A DNA stretch of 46,911 nucleotides from Motiliproteus sp. (GTDB lineage: Bacteria > Pseudomonadota > Gammaproteobacteria > Pseudomonadales > Balneatricaceae). Within the stretch, counting starts at the first letter, position 1. Every line of letters begins with the position of its first letter. The notes under the pieces were generated by a model. That model was given only the letters and a program-made list of their open reading frames with translations. It did no database searches and was not told the origin of the DNA. Where the stretch lies: NCBI GenBank assembly GCA_026196225.1, contig JAPHRD010000130.1:1-46911 (forward strand). Reading direction: 5' to 3'. The position numbers and the translations under genes are program-made. Below are positions 7,122-14,875 of this stretch, one piece after another.

Positions 7122-7259
7122 CTGTTTCGACTTTTCGATACTATTTTCTTGAATTCCTTAAATACACTGTATCTACACACATGACTCTTAAATTCATTGA
7201 ACCCATCTCCTACAAGTGGTTACCCACAGGGTGAAAATCCATTTACAGGAGTGATTCCA

Positions 7260-7637
7260 ATGAAGAAATTAAGTGTTGTGATGGTGATGTCCGCCTTTGT
7301 GGCAACCATCACGCTGTCTCCACCGGCGATGGCTAACCCACCCCGTCTGCAGGGTCCCACTCCCAGTGGTGAGTCTTTGGATGTAGTGAAGGAGCGTGCA
7401 TCAAAGAAGCGTGCTGAAGATATCAAGCTGAAAGATCTGAGACGCCGTGTTGCGGCTCGATACGGTATTAGCGAAGAGGAGGTAGAACGTCGTGCCCGAC
7501 CACCAAAGCCACGTCCTAAAAAGGTAGATACCGGTTCGGTACGTCAGCGTAGCACTTACGGTGATCGCTTCCGTTCTTTTAACCTGCCCGGTTATATCCT
7601 GCCTGATCCTCGCAAACTGCGTCCACTTGATCGCTAA
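7260..7637 (+). CDS. Secreted, basic, proline/arginine-rich protein of unknown function
   Basis: The 125-residue product starts at ATG 7260 after the ribosome binding site CAGGAG (7246-7251). An N-terminal signal peptide ends near AMA-N (MKKLSVVMVMSAFVATITLSPPAMA). The mature part is short and very basic, with 'KDLRRRVAARYGISEEEVERRARPPKPRPKK', suggesting a helix followed by a Pro/Arg/Lys-rich linker. An upstream frame extension to 7197 has no better start. No family is recognised. It converges on the arsenic operon and shares a hairpin with it at 7653-7685. Confidence 0.65.
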   Translation: MKKLSVVMVMSAFVATITLSPPAMANPPRLQGPTPSGESLDVVKERASKKRAEDIKLKDLRRRVAARYGISEEEVERRARPPKPRPKKVDTGSVRQRSTYGDRFRSFNLPGYILPDPRKLRPLDR

Positions 7638-7652
7638 GAATGGCTGCAAACA

Positions 7653-7685
7653 AACCGGGAACAGATCTAGTATTTGTTCCCGGTT
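7653..7685. terminator. Bidirectional hairpin between convergent genes
   Basis: A perfect 11-base inverted repeat, AACCGGGAACA (7653-7663) and TGTTCCCGGTT (7675-7685), has an 11-base loop. No clear T-tract follows on either side. The stop codon of the minus-strand glycosyltransferase (7667-7669) lies in the loop. It probably ends transcription or protects 3' ends of both convergent transcripts. Confidence 0.6.
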
Positions 7686-8404
7686 AGCCTTTGTTTAAAC
7701 AGCTGCAAAGCTAGTGGTGCGGCCTGTTTAATCCAGATCCATTGGTACAGCAGTGTTAGCTTACCCCAGCCTTTGGCGCGGTATTTACGGGCACTGGTGG
7801 TCAAGGAATTTAGCCCCATCTTTAACGGCACCCCGTTTAAACGAGCTTGCCAAAGCAACAGATGATCTTCCCCATAAGGGGCATCCTCTGGATAACCTCC
7901 TAGTTGCTCGAAATTCTGTTTGGATAGACAGAACCCCTGATCGCCAAAAGGCACTCCCAACCATCGGGATCGTAAATTAGCTCCCCACTGATTGAACAGC
8001 ATCCAGGGTAAACCCATCGACTTTGGTCCATCGGCTGCAAAACGCAGAGGGCTGAAGTGGAAGGATTCAGGATTACGATCAAGCTGGGTTATTAGCTCAC
8101 GAACCAACTCTGGCCCAAAACCGGAGTCCACATGAACAAACCACAGAAATCTGCCGGTAGCTTTACTGGCGCCCAAATTAAGTTGTTTAGCGCGACCGGT
8201 CTCAGCACTGAGCCAATTTACCCGGTGATTTTTAAGTATGTTTGTAATCTGTTGCTGTTGTGGGAATGGGGTGTTGTGTGGACAACTGACAAAGAGGATT
8301 TCAGTGCCCGGTGGCAGTAGCAGAAGATCCCCCAGCAAGCGCCCCAGAGTCTGTTCCTGGGGCCCCAGCGGGATCACCACCGAAAGGTGATCGGCTTTTC
8401 CCAT
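7667..8404 (-). CDS. TIGR04283-type glycosyltransferase (arsenosugar-associated)
   Basis: This is a 245-residue family 2 glycosyltransferase-like protein. 'LSVVIPLGPQEQTLGRLL' is the N-terminal GT-A strand. 'GRAKQLNLGASKATGRFLWFVHVDS' is the hallmark of the TIGR04283 group; its acidic V-D-S stands where most have A-D-T/S. 'GVPFGDQGFCLSKQNFEQLGGYPE' and 'YGEDHLLL' are further conserved motifs. The C-terminus ends with a Trp-rich amphipathic helix. It is last in the operon and its ATG overlaps the previous stop as TAATG. In the pathway context it would attach or transfer a sugar, but the acceptor has not been shown. Confidence 0.85.
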   Translation of the reverse strand: MGKADHLSVVIPLGPQEQTLGRLLGDLLLLPPGTEILFVSCPHNTPFPQQQQITNILKNHRVNWLSAETGRAKQLNLGASKATGRFLWFVHVDSGFGPELVRELITQLDRNPESFHFSPLRFAADGPKSMGLPWMLFNQWGANLRSRWLGVPFGDQGFCLSKQNFEQLGGYPEDAPYGEDHLLLWQARLNGVPLKMGLNSLTTSARKYRAKGWGKLTLLYQWIWIKQAAPLALQLFKQRLTGNKY

Positions 8405-9252
8405 TAGCGTTTTAGCAACGCCAGCAGTTCGGCTTTTTCGGCACTCAAGGCTGACTCGGGAGTCAGTACAGCACAGGCCAAGGCACTGCGGGCATCGGAT
8501 TCGGGAATGTCGCGGTCGCTATTCAGCAGTGTTGTCAGCAACTGTTTGGCCCGTTCCAGACTGGCACCGTAGCGGGCAATGACCTGCTCCACCGTTACAT
8601 GCTGACTGGGGTCGTCCAACCAGCAATCATAATCGGTGGCAATAGCCAGGGTGCAGTAGCAGATCTGGGCTTCGCGAGCTAAAAACACCTCCGGCACGTT
8701 AGTCATCCCTACCAGGTCACATTTGGCAGAATCCCTTAGGAAGAAACTCTCTGCCCGGGTACCTAAACGCGGACCATCGACGCAGCCGTAGGTTTTGCCG
8801 GTGTGGATCGGCATATCCAAACTTTGGCCAGTCTCAACCAGAGCCTTGGTCAGCTCGTCACAAGTAGGCTCTGCGGTAGAAACATGGGCTGCCAGACCGC
8901 CACCGAAAAAGCTTTTCTCGCGGTCGCCTTTGACGAAATCAAAGTACTGACTGGCAATGGAGAAATCTCCAGGAGCAATCTCATGACGGAGACTACCTAC
9001 CGCAGAGATACCGATCACCTGGGTAACCCCTAGACTTTTCAGCGCCCAGATATTGGCCCGGTAGTTCACCTCTGATGGCAGCAATTGGTGCTGATTGCCG
9101 TGACGTGGCAAAAAGAACAGCTTTCGAGCGCCCATCTGGCCCTCAATAATGTCTGCAGAAGGAGCACCAAAGGGTGTCTCTACGCTATGGCTTTCAATAA
9201 CCTTCAGGCCTTCCAATTGGTAGATACCGGTTCCGCCAATAATTGCTAGCAC
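8404..9252 (-). CDS. MTAP/PNP-family purine nucleoside phosphorylase
   Basis: The 282-residue product belongs to the 5'-methylthioadenosine/inosine phosphorylase family. It starts 'AIIGGTGIYQLEGL', has the phosphate-binding 'LPRHGNQHQLLPSEVNYRANIWALKSLG', 'ISAVGSLRHEIAPGDF', 'YGCVDGPRLGTRAE', and the base-binding 'LVGMTNVPEVFLAREAQICYCTLAIATDYDCW'. It cleaves an N-glycosidic bond with phosphate. In this operon it is well placed to release adenine from a 5'-deoxy-5'-arsino-adenosine intermediate (inference). The start is GTG 9252, 7 bases inside the preceding gene, and its stop overlaps the next ATG. Confidence 0.9.
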   Translation of the reverse strand: MLAIIGGTGIYQLEGLKVIESHSVETPFGAPSADIIEGQMGARKLFFLPRHGNQHQLLPSEVNYRANIWALKSLGVTQVIGISAVGSLRHEIAPGDFSIASQYFDFVKGDREKSFFGGGLAAHVSTAEPTCDELTKALVETGQSLDMPIHTGKTYGCVDGPRLGTRAESFFLRDSAKCDLVGMTNVPEVFLAREAQICYCTLAIATDYDCWLDDPSQHVTVEQVIARYGASLERAKQLLTTLLNSDRDIPESDARSALACAVLTPESALSAEKAELLALLKR

Positions 9253-9713
9253 GAAATAGATTCCTTAGCTGGGTGTAGATTAATCAGGTTTTCCAAGCCG
9301 CCGATCCATTCCTGGATCTCGTCGCGCACTTGGCGGTAGCAGTTGAGTTGCTGTTCGCTATCGGAAAGCTCCGATGCCATACGGGGTGGATCATCAAAAG
9401 GCTGGTGGATCAGTGGGCTGTCAGCCACTACCGGGCAGTGCTCGTGGGCGTGGCCACAGAGCGTTACCACAAGATCAAACTGTTGCTGCTGATAGGGATC
9501 GAGATCATCGGAGCGCTGAGTGCTGATATCCACCCCCGACTCATCCATCACCTTAACTGCCAGCGGATTGATACCCTGAGCCTTTAGCCCTGCGGAATAG
9601 GCCTGAATGCGATCACCGTAGACATGACGACACCACCCTTCTGCCATTTGGCTGCGGCAAGAATTACCGGTACATACGAATAGCACTTTTTTACTGCTTT
9701 GATCATCCTTCAC
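9246..9713 (-). CDS. arsC: Arsenate reductase, LMW protein-tyrosine-phosphatase type
   Basis: The 155-residue protein has the LMW-PTP fold with the active-site P-loop C14-T-G-N-S-C-R20 (CX5R), 'QMAEGWCRH' typical of thioredoxin-coupled arsenate reductases, and the later Cys-containing 'VVTLCGHAHEHCP' that carries the second and third redox cysteines in ArsC of this class. It would reduce arsenate to arsenite for ArsM. I chose GTG 9713 because GGAG lies about 9 bases upstream; an in-frame TTG at 9734 would lengthen overlap with the preceding gene. It overlaps both neighbours, so it is cotranslated. A phosphatase role cannot be ruled out. Confidence 0.85.
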   Translation of the reverse strand: MKDDQSSKKVLFVCTGNSCRSQMAEGWCRHVYGDRIQAYSAGLKAQGINPLAVKVMDESGVDISTQRSDDLDPYQQQQFDLVVTLCGHAHEHCPVVADSPLIHQPFDDPPRMASELSDSEQQLNCYRQVRDEIQEWIGGLENLINLHPAKESISC

Positions 9714-10638
9714 TACATGAGGCTCCGTAAGCAAAACAACTGTAACAACGGTGATGCTTCATGCTGATGCGGTGTTGCAGACTCTCCCGCAAGGTTGCCC
9801 CCAAATCATATTCAGCATCATCGTCTACCAATGTGCAGGCATAGACGCGCATGTTGTCGTTTTGTTTCACCACCATTTTGCTAAAAGCGCACATAAAGTC
9901 ACGGCGGCTCTCTTCGTTCTGGTAGCTGGTCATGCAATGAGTAGTTACTTGCGGCACCTGGGGTAGACTGCCCGGGGTGGCAAAATCCGGAAAAGCGACG
10001 ATATTGAGATCTTCGGGAAGATGGTAGTCCTGCAGCAGCTGACGGTACTGTTGATCCACCTGCTCTTTCACTTCGCCCGGATCCATATGTCGGGCCAGAG
10101 AGATATGAAAACCGGCGTCCACCAGCATTTTCATACCCTCAAGCGCTTTGACAAAACTGCCCTCGCCTCGACCCTCATCGTGACGTGCTTGTTCCACATG
10201 ATCAATACTGATGCGGAAGCTGATGGGGTGCTCTGAATCTTTCAACGGCAGCAGTTTTTTCATCCGTCGCTGCAGTGGTTCAGTAGCGTTGCTCAGCACC
10301 AAGCAGGAGCGGAAACGCGAGGCATATTCCAGGATCTTGATCAGATCCTTAGCCAGAAAGGGCTCGCCGCCGGTAAAGGAAAACTGTTCAACACCCAGCT
10401 CCAGAGCCTCATCGATAAGGGGTTTGACGTCATCAAACTTAACCAGCTGCAGACGTTTATCAGCAGGCCCGGAGCCCTCCAGACAGAAGGGACAGGCCAG
10501 ATTACAAGCAGTGCCGGTATGGAACCAAAGTTCCCGTAGGGTGAAAGGATCGATATAACCACGATCCTCTCCTTCCGGTGTGCGATACCAGTTTTCGCTG
10601 CGGGTCTCGATCAGTTGCAGATCGCTGCGAGCATCCAT
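9703..10638 (-). CDS. Radical SAM enzyme of the arsenic operon
   Basis: The 311-residue protein has the canonical CX3CX2C cluster motif (C45-x3-C49-x2-C52, TGTACNLACPFC), the SAM-binding GGEP motif (FTGGEPF, about 90-94), and 'FRISIDH' and 'FHISLAR' strands. A C-terminal Cys-rich part (C-x-x-C in HRCYSCFAYGASC plus MRVYACTLVDD) looks like a twitch/SPASM auxiliary-cluster domain. ArsS adenosylates dimethylarsenite in known arsenosugar pathways, but that family has a different C-terminal domain (DUF3641) and start. I therefore do not call this ArsS; it may be a functional replacement. The start ATG 10638 is chosen because it overlaps the ArsM stop as TAATG; ATG 10647 is an alternative. Confidence 0.85.
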   Translation of the reverse strand: MDARSDLQLIETRSENWYRTPEGEDRGYIDPFTLRELWFHTGTACNLACPFCLEGSGPADKRLQLVKFDDVKPLIDEALELGVEQFSFTGGEPFLAKDLIKILEYASRFRSCLVLSNATEPLQRRMKKLLPLKDSEHPISFRISIDHVEQARHDEGRGEGSFVKALEGMKMLVDAGFHISLARHMDPGEVKEQVDQQYRQLLQDYHLPEDLNIVAFPDFATPGSLPQVPQVTTHCMTSYQNEESRRDFMCAFSKMVVKQNDNMRVYACTLVDDDAEYDLGATLRESLQHRISMKHHRCYSCFAYGASCSEG

Positions 10639-11699
10639 TAACAACATCCACCGGAGCTATCACCGCTATCTCCACAACCTCCCTGATCTTGATCGAATGG
10701 CAAAGCAGTGCCGCAACCGTCGAAGATACCGTAATGGGTATCCCAGCTGCCGAAGAAATCAAAGTGCTCACAGAAGCGAGTATCGTGCAGCATACGAAAG
10801 GTGTTGCCGCACACAGGGAAGATTTTGCCACGTTCGATTAGATGGTGTTTATCTAACATAAACTTCTCGGGGCAATGTTCTACCGTGCCTTTGTAGATCA
10901 CCGCCTGACCGTAGTCTTCGCAGTGGCTTTCCAGCTCTGGAAGCTTGAACAGTCGATAGGTAGCGGAAAAGAAATTGATATGGCCGATGCGCGCTTCGAT
11001 GCGTGGGTTGTCGATAGTGATGGGCCGATCTTCAACCAGACGCGGGTCGATAAAACCAGCCTTCTTAGCCAGGTTGTGGAAATCGTTCCAGTACAGGGCA
11101 CCGCTGAGACACTCGCCGTACAGGACCGGGTCGTTCACCAGTTCGGTTGGCACACGACGATCAGCGTAGACATCGGAGAAGTAGAGTTCACCGCCTGGCT
11201 TAAGCATGCGGTAGGCTTCGCGCAGCACGGCTTCTTTATCAGGAGACAGATTGATCACACAATTGGAAACGATGATATCGAAACTATTGTCGGGATAACC
11301 CAACTCGTCCAGCTTTTCAATATAGCCCTTGCGGAACTCTACGTTACTGTTGGCATAGCCAAACTGTTCGGCATGGTAGTCTTGATGACGGCGGGCCACA
11401 TCCAACTGCTCATCGGTCATATCCACACCGACTACCGAACCCTGTTCACCAACAAAACTGGACAACACATAAACATCACGACCGGAGCCGCTGCCCAGGT
11501 CAAGAATACGACAGCCCGGCAGTTGTTGAGGGCTAACAAGACCGCAACCGTAATAGCGGGTCAGCACTTCGTCATGGATCTTGACCAGGGTTTTCTTGAG
11601 GTAACTAGGTAGATCGGTATCGGTACAGCAGGCGTTGGTCTGCAGATCGTCGGAACCGTTCAGTACCTTACCGTAATAGTCTTTTACCTGTTCGTGCAT
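10638..11699 (-). CDS. arsM: ArsM arsenite S-adenosylmethionine methyltransferase
   Basis: The 353-residue enzyme transfers methyl groups from SAM to As(III). Motif I is 'ILDLGSGSGRD' (65-75). Conserved cysteines that bind arsenic are visible: C52 in YYGCGL, C147 in SNCVINLSPDK and C197 in GECLSGALYW. C147 and C197 are 50 residues apart, which matches the spacing I recall in characterised ArsM. A further pair, C24-C25 (TNACCT), lies at the N-terminus. 'MLKPGGELYFSDVY' and 'VYKGTVEHCPEKF' are typical of the family's C-terminal part. The C-terminus ends in Gly/Ser with a CC pair. The start overlaps the previous gene by 16 bases; SD-like GAAGAGAGA is upstream. Confidence 0.93.
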   Translation of the reverse strand: MHEQVKDYYGKVLNGSDDLQTNACCTDTDLPSYLKKTLVKIHDEVLTRYYGCGLVSPQQLPGCRILDLGSGSGRDVYVLSSFVGEQGSVVGVDMTDEQLDVARRHQDYHAEQFGYANSNVEFRKGYIEKLDELGYPDNSFDIIVSNCVINLSPDKEAVLREAYRMLKPGGELYFSDVYADRRVPTELVNDPVLYGECLSGALYWNDFHNLAKKAGFIDPRLVEDRPITIDNPRIEARIGHINFFSATYRLFKLPELESHCEDYGQAVIYKGTVEHCPEKFMLDKHHLIERGKIFPVCGNTFRMLHDTRFCEHFDFFGSWDTHYGIFDGCGTALPFDQDQGGCGDSGDSSGGCC

Positions 11700-12385
11700 A
11701 GTTGTCTCTCTTCAAGGTTCAGTGTCAGCAATTGTTGCAACAGCTGCTGTCGAGCGGGCCGTTGATCCTGATATAGGTCATCGGCCAAACGACGCAGATC
11801 CGCTTCTACGTCGACATCGTAACTGGGGGGGATGTATTCCACCTGCTGTCCGTTTTGCTGACAACAGGATTTAAGTGCGCTACCCAGGTCTTCTGTACTC
11901 CAGGGCAGGTCGATAATATCGGGCCAGGGCTGTGAGGAGCCCATCATGGTGACGCCGCCATCACTGGCAGCACTTAACACCACGTCGGTTTGCTGCAGGC
12001 CATGAATAGCCGCTTGATAATGCAAATCTGACAGCGCCGGCGCATCGGTGCCGATAAACAGAAGCTGCTGATGGCCTTGTCTGCGAAGCTCCTGATCGAC
12101 CTGCATTAACCGTTCACCCAGGTTTCCTGAATGTTGTGGAATAACCTGGGCGTCAGCCATTAGCACCTGTGCCCATTGAAGGTCTTCGACGCTGGAGGGT
12201 GATAACACGACATTGCCGGGCCACTGAGCCGCGTCTTCCAGCGCACAGTTTAAGAAGCACTTCGCCAAGCCGACAGTAGGCTCGGCACCCAAAGTAGCCG
12301 CCAGTCGCTGTTTGCCCTGGTTAAGCTTGGGACGCTTACACAAAATCACCAAGGTCGGTGGTTGCTGGTTAATATCTGATCGCAC
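11684..12385 (-). CDS. TIGR04282/DUF2064-family glycosyltransferase
   Basis: This 233-residue nucleotidyl/glycosyl-transferase-like protein starts at GTG 12385. It carries the TIGR04282 pattern 'LVILCKRPKLNQGKQRLAATLG' (the usual 'K.P..G..KTRL' with a replaced Thr), 'LGERL', 'LLFIGTDAPALSD' with the metal-binding GTDxP, 'VVLSAASDGGVTMMG', and 'PSYDVDVEADLRRL'. This family is named for association with arsenosugar clusters. It is the first gene of the operon and the next gene starts inside its 3' end. No ArsR-type operator was recognised upstream. Exact activity is unknown. Confidence 0.85.
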   Translation of the reverse strand: MRSDINQQPPTLVILCKRPKLNQGKQRLAATLGAEPTVGLAKCFLNCALEDAAQWPGNVVLSPSSVEDLQWAQVLMADAQVIPQHSGNLGERLMQVDQELRRQGHQQLLFIGTDAPALSDLHYQAAIHGLQQTDVVLSAASDGGVTMMGSSQPWPDIIDLPWSTEDLGSALKSCCQQNGQQVEYIPPSYDVDVEADLRRLADDLYQDQRPARQQLLQQLLTLNLEERQLCTNR

Positions 12386-12452
12386 GATTAAAACTCGAAA
12401 ATTTGCAGCTCTGTAGACCCATTAGTTGGGCCGATGTTACAGCAATCTGCAA

Positions 12453-12488
12453 TAAAAAAAACCGCTGCGATTTTTGACTAGAACGCAG
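12453..12488 (-). terminator. Possible intrinsic terminator behind the lipoprotein-like gene
   Basis: On the minus strand ACTGCG ... CGCAG is followed by CGG and eight T residues, just behind the stop of the gene at 12503 and upstream of the arsenic operon. The stem is only 5-6 base pairs, so this is a weak call. Confidence 0.4.
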
Positions 12489-12502
12489 TATTTACTGGCT
12501 GC

Positions 12503-13147
12503 TCAGTTAGGATCGTAACCTGACTTCCAGCGCTCGGTGGTAACAATTGTCGGCTCAACACCATTGGCAAAAAACCAGGAATCAACCACATAACTGGCAC
12601 CGTTTTGGCGGTCTTTGATGGTGGCGGCATTATGAGGGGCCTGCAGAGACAGCAGACCACGGTGTGAGGGGTAAAGTATGTCATGGAAACGTAGCCATCC
12701 CCGCTGCTGCAATTGCATCAACGCAACAGTGGTATTAGCTGATTCAGCGATACAGTCCAGTTGCGATCCTCCCGCTAACCAACCGTCGTTTTTCGCTTGA
12801 TCGTTATAGGTATTGGCCAACTTGCCAGTAAACTGCTCCATCAATCCGATGGCGGTACCTATGCGCTGACGTTCTTCGAGGGAGTCGGTGGATGGCGGCA
12901 CAAAAATAGCCTGCAGCTGCTGCCATTGATCTTGGCTGTAACGGATCTGAGTAATGTTGTCGCAACCAAATCGGCTACAGACATGAAATTCGTCGCTGGA
13001 GGGTAATGCAACTTTGTAGTTCCCAAGAAATTCTTGCGGGGGTTTAGCAGTCATACAGCCACTGCTGATCAGCGTGATGATGGTTAAGACAGCCGCAGCC
13101 AAGCGCTTCTCAGCTCTTTTATTGTTTGTTTGAATAAAGATCAACAT
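12503..13147 (-). CDS. Hypothetical putative lipoprotein or exported protein
   Basis: The 214-residue protein is placed at ATG 13147 (MLIFIQTNNKRAEKRL), with an N-terminal hydrophobic helix ending in LISSGC-M, which resembles a lipobox, though the -3 residue is Ser and not Leu. An upstream start at 13183 would add twelve residues. The mature part has four or more Cys (HVCSRFGCDN; QLDCIAES), which could form disulfides in the periplasm. The motif 'SYVVDSWFFANGVEPTIVTTERWKSGYDP' is distinct but I do not recognise the family. It is transcribed divergently from the MTHFR-like gene. Confidence 0.65.
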   Translation of the reverse strand: MLIFIQTNNKRAEKRLAAAVLTIITLISSGCMTAKPPQEFLGNYKVALPSSDEFHVCSRFGCDNITQIRYSQDQWQQLQAIFVPPSTDSLEERQRIGTAIGLMEQFTGKLANTYNDQAKNDGWLAGGSQLDCIAESANTTVALMQLQQRGWLRFHDILYPSHRGLLSLQAPHNAATIKDRQNGASYVVDSWFFANGVEPTIVTTERWKSGYDPN

Positions 13148-13329
13148 AGGTCCTAGTGTAGCCAAAGTTAAAAAACCCGGCAATTACTCCCATTGGTCGC
13201 TGGTGACCAATAAAATTATTCAACTAAAGATGAGAATTTTTCGCAAAATTACCGTCACTTAGGTTAAACCGACAAGATATAATCCCTAGCCATTATCTAA
13301 GGCATTCTGGTTTGCCTGAATTTTGATTA

Positions 13330-14313
13330 ATGAAAATAAGTGAAAACGACATGAACAGCTCTCTGCAGACAAAATTCGCAGATCCTTCCCAAGGGGTCTA
13401 TTTCGTTGGTACTACCCCTCCCAAGGCCAGTACCGATGATATGCAGATGGCAGAGATCGCAGACAAGCTACTGGAGCGTCTGGCACATATCGATTTTGAT
13501 GGTTTGATCGTTTACGACATTCAGGACGAAAGCGCCCGTATCGATAAGCCTCGCCCTTTCCCCTTTATCGGCACTAAGGATCCTCGCGCCTATTCCAAGC
13601 TACTGGGTGACAAAAGCGGCTTGCCGATGATCACTTACAAGAGTGTTTCACAACGAGATCGCCAGGATTTTCGCAGCTGGTTGGAAGATGCCTGGAATGT
13701 CTATGGCGTGCGAGATCTGGTTTTAGTGGGTAGCCCTTCGCAAAGTGCTGACATTAAGCTATCTCTGACCGATGCCTACGATGAGATCGGTAACCACCAA
13801 CTGCCGTTCAATCTTGGCGGAGTTACCATTGCTGAACGCCATGCTAAAAAAGGCAATGAACACCAGCGTATATACGATAAGAGCAGCAACGGTTGCCAGT
13901 TCTTTGTTTCCCAAGCAGTTTACGACGCTGATGCTACCGTCGACCTGCTGAGCAGTTACGGCGAACTGTGCAAAAACAACGGCCAACAGCCTCAACGGAT
14001 CATCCTTACCTTTACTCCTTGCGGTAGTGCTAAAACACTGGAATTTATGCAGTGGCTTGGTATTTCAGTACCGGCTGAAACCCGCGATCAGATTATCGAA
14101 GCGGCCAACCCACTGGGAGAATCCATTCGCATCTGCAGGAACAATCTGGACCGTATTCTCGACGCCTGTCTGCCATTGGATATCCCAATCGGCCTGAATA
14201 TTGAGAGTTTGACCAACCGTAAAGATGAGATCGAAGCCTCTATTCGTTTGTACAAACTGTTGAAGGTCACACTGGAAGAGCGTCTGGCTGAGCGCCAGGC
14301 AGAACGCAGCTAG
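13330..14313 (+). CDS. Stand-alone MTHFR-like protein
   Basis: The 327-residue protein resembles methylenetetrahydrofolate reductase barrels: 'FDGLIVYDIQDESAR' (strand and catalytic-region acidic residues), 'SGLPMITYKSVSQRD', 'VLVGSPSQSADIKL', 'LGGVTIAERHAKKGNEHQRI' and 'KSSNGCQFFVSQAVYD', which parallels E-R-H-x-x-K-G-x-E and G-A-x-F-x-x-T-Q of MTHFR. It also has 'IILTFTPCGSAKTLEFMQWLGI'. True MTHFR reduces 5,10-methylene-THF with FAD. This family is shorter on identity and no other folate gene is nearby, so reaction and substrate are uncertain. No strong ribosome binding site is seen before ATG 13330; ATG 13351 is an alternative. Confidence 0.7.
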   Translation: MKISENDMNSSLQTKFADPSQGVYFVGTTPPKASTDDMQMAEIADKLLERLAHIDFDGLIVYDIQDESARIDKPRPFPFIGTKDPRAYSKLLGDKSGLPMITYKSVSQRDRQDFRSWLEDAWNVYGVRDLVLVGSPSQSADIKLSLTDAYDEIGNHQLPFNLGGVTIAERHAKKGNEHQRIYDKSSNGCQFFVSQAVYDADATVDLLSSYGELCKNNGQQPQRIILTFTPCGSAKTLEFMQWLGISVPAETRDQIIEAANPLGESIRICRNNLDRILDACLPLDIPIGLNIESLTNRKDEIEASIRLYKLLKVTLEERLAERQAERS

Positions 14314-14339
14314 GTCTTATTGATCTGGCTTCAGCCCGA

Positions 14340-14372
14340 AGCAATTCCGAAGCGATTTCGAAACAATTCCGA
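14340..14372 (+). repeat. Three-copy 11-base tandem repeat
   Basis: AGCAATTCCGA, AGCGATTTCGA and AACAATTCCGA follow each other with an 11-base period. It lies between the convergent MTHFR-like gene and the zinc-finger gene. It may act as a weak transcription end or be a remnant of slippage. Confidence 0.5.
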
Positions 14373-14384
14373 ACCAACGCCCAA

Positions 14385-14738
14385 TCAATCCTCCAAGCTC
14401 GCCTGACACTCCAAGCAATAAGGAGTTTCAGGTCGCGCTTGAAGGCGTTTTACCGCAATGTCTTCGCCACACTCCAGACATTCGCCATACTCCCCCTGCT
14501 CTACCCTTAGCTGCGCCCGTTCCACTAACCTCAGTTCATTTTTTAACGCCTGTAGCCCCGCCTTAGCCAACTGTTGCTGCTGGATGGCGTCCACCCGCGA
14601 TACCCGGCCTACTTTGCTTTGATCCAAACTAACTGGCTGACAACTCTGCTCAGCCTGGGCAAGATCCTCCCGGAGCTGTTGAAATTTCTGTTCAAGCAAG
14701 CCCTGGCACTGTTGTACATCTGCATTTGATAGTGACAT
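14385..14738 (-). CDS. DksA/TraR-family zinc-finger protein
   Basis: This 117-residue protein consists of a long coiled-coil-like helical region (LEQKFQQLREDLAQAEQ, and 'IQQQQLAKAGLQALKNELRLVERAQLRVEQGEYGECLECG') and a C-terminal C4 zinc finger (C-L-E-C-G ... Y-C-L-E-C). 'PETPYCLECQ' matches the DksA/TraR C-terminal finger. DksA-type proteins bind RNA polymerase through the secondary channel. It is short, like many DksA-like paralogues, and lacks an obvious D-x-x-D-A tip motif, so its effect on polymerase is uncertain. The ATG start is preceded by AAGGAT. Confidence 0.85.
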   Translation of the reverse strand: MSLSNADVQQCQGLLEQKFQQLREDLAQAEQSCQPVSLDQSKVGRVSRVDAIQQQQLAKAGLQALKNELRLVERAQLRVEQGEYGECLECGEDIAVKRLQARPETPYCLECQASLED

Positions 14739-14875
14739 CTGATCGTATCCTTGTAGAACTGATGTAAGCTAACAGCTACTGTGATGATAGAAAATTAACT
14801 AGAATTTTATTTAGATATAACAAGAACCTCTGCTCTTTCTATGAATCATAGAGCTAAAGGTAACGGATTGATCAA

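Noticed and set aside
9690-9710. The TGA that ends the radical SAM gene (followed in frame by three codons and a TAA) as a selenocysteine codon, as seen in some arsenosugar radical SAM proteins
   Set aside because: The C-terminal Cys-rich motif already has its cysteines before the TGA, the extension would be only four residues, no SECIS-like hairpin is evident just after it, and the next gene's start signals overlap there.
10875-11612. A 245-codon plus-strand frame opposite arsM
   Set aside because: It lies entirely antisense to a clear ArsM gene and has no recognisable domain.
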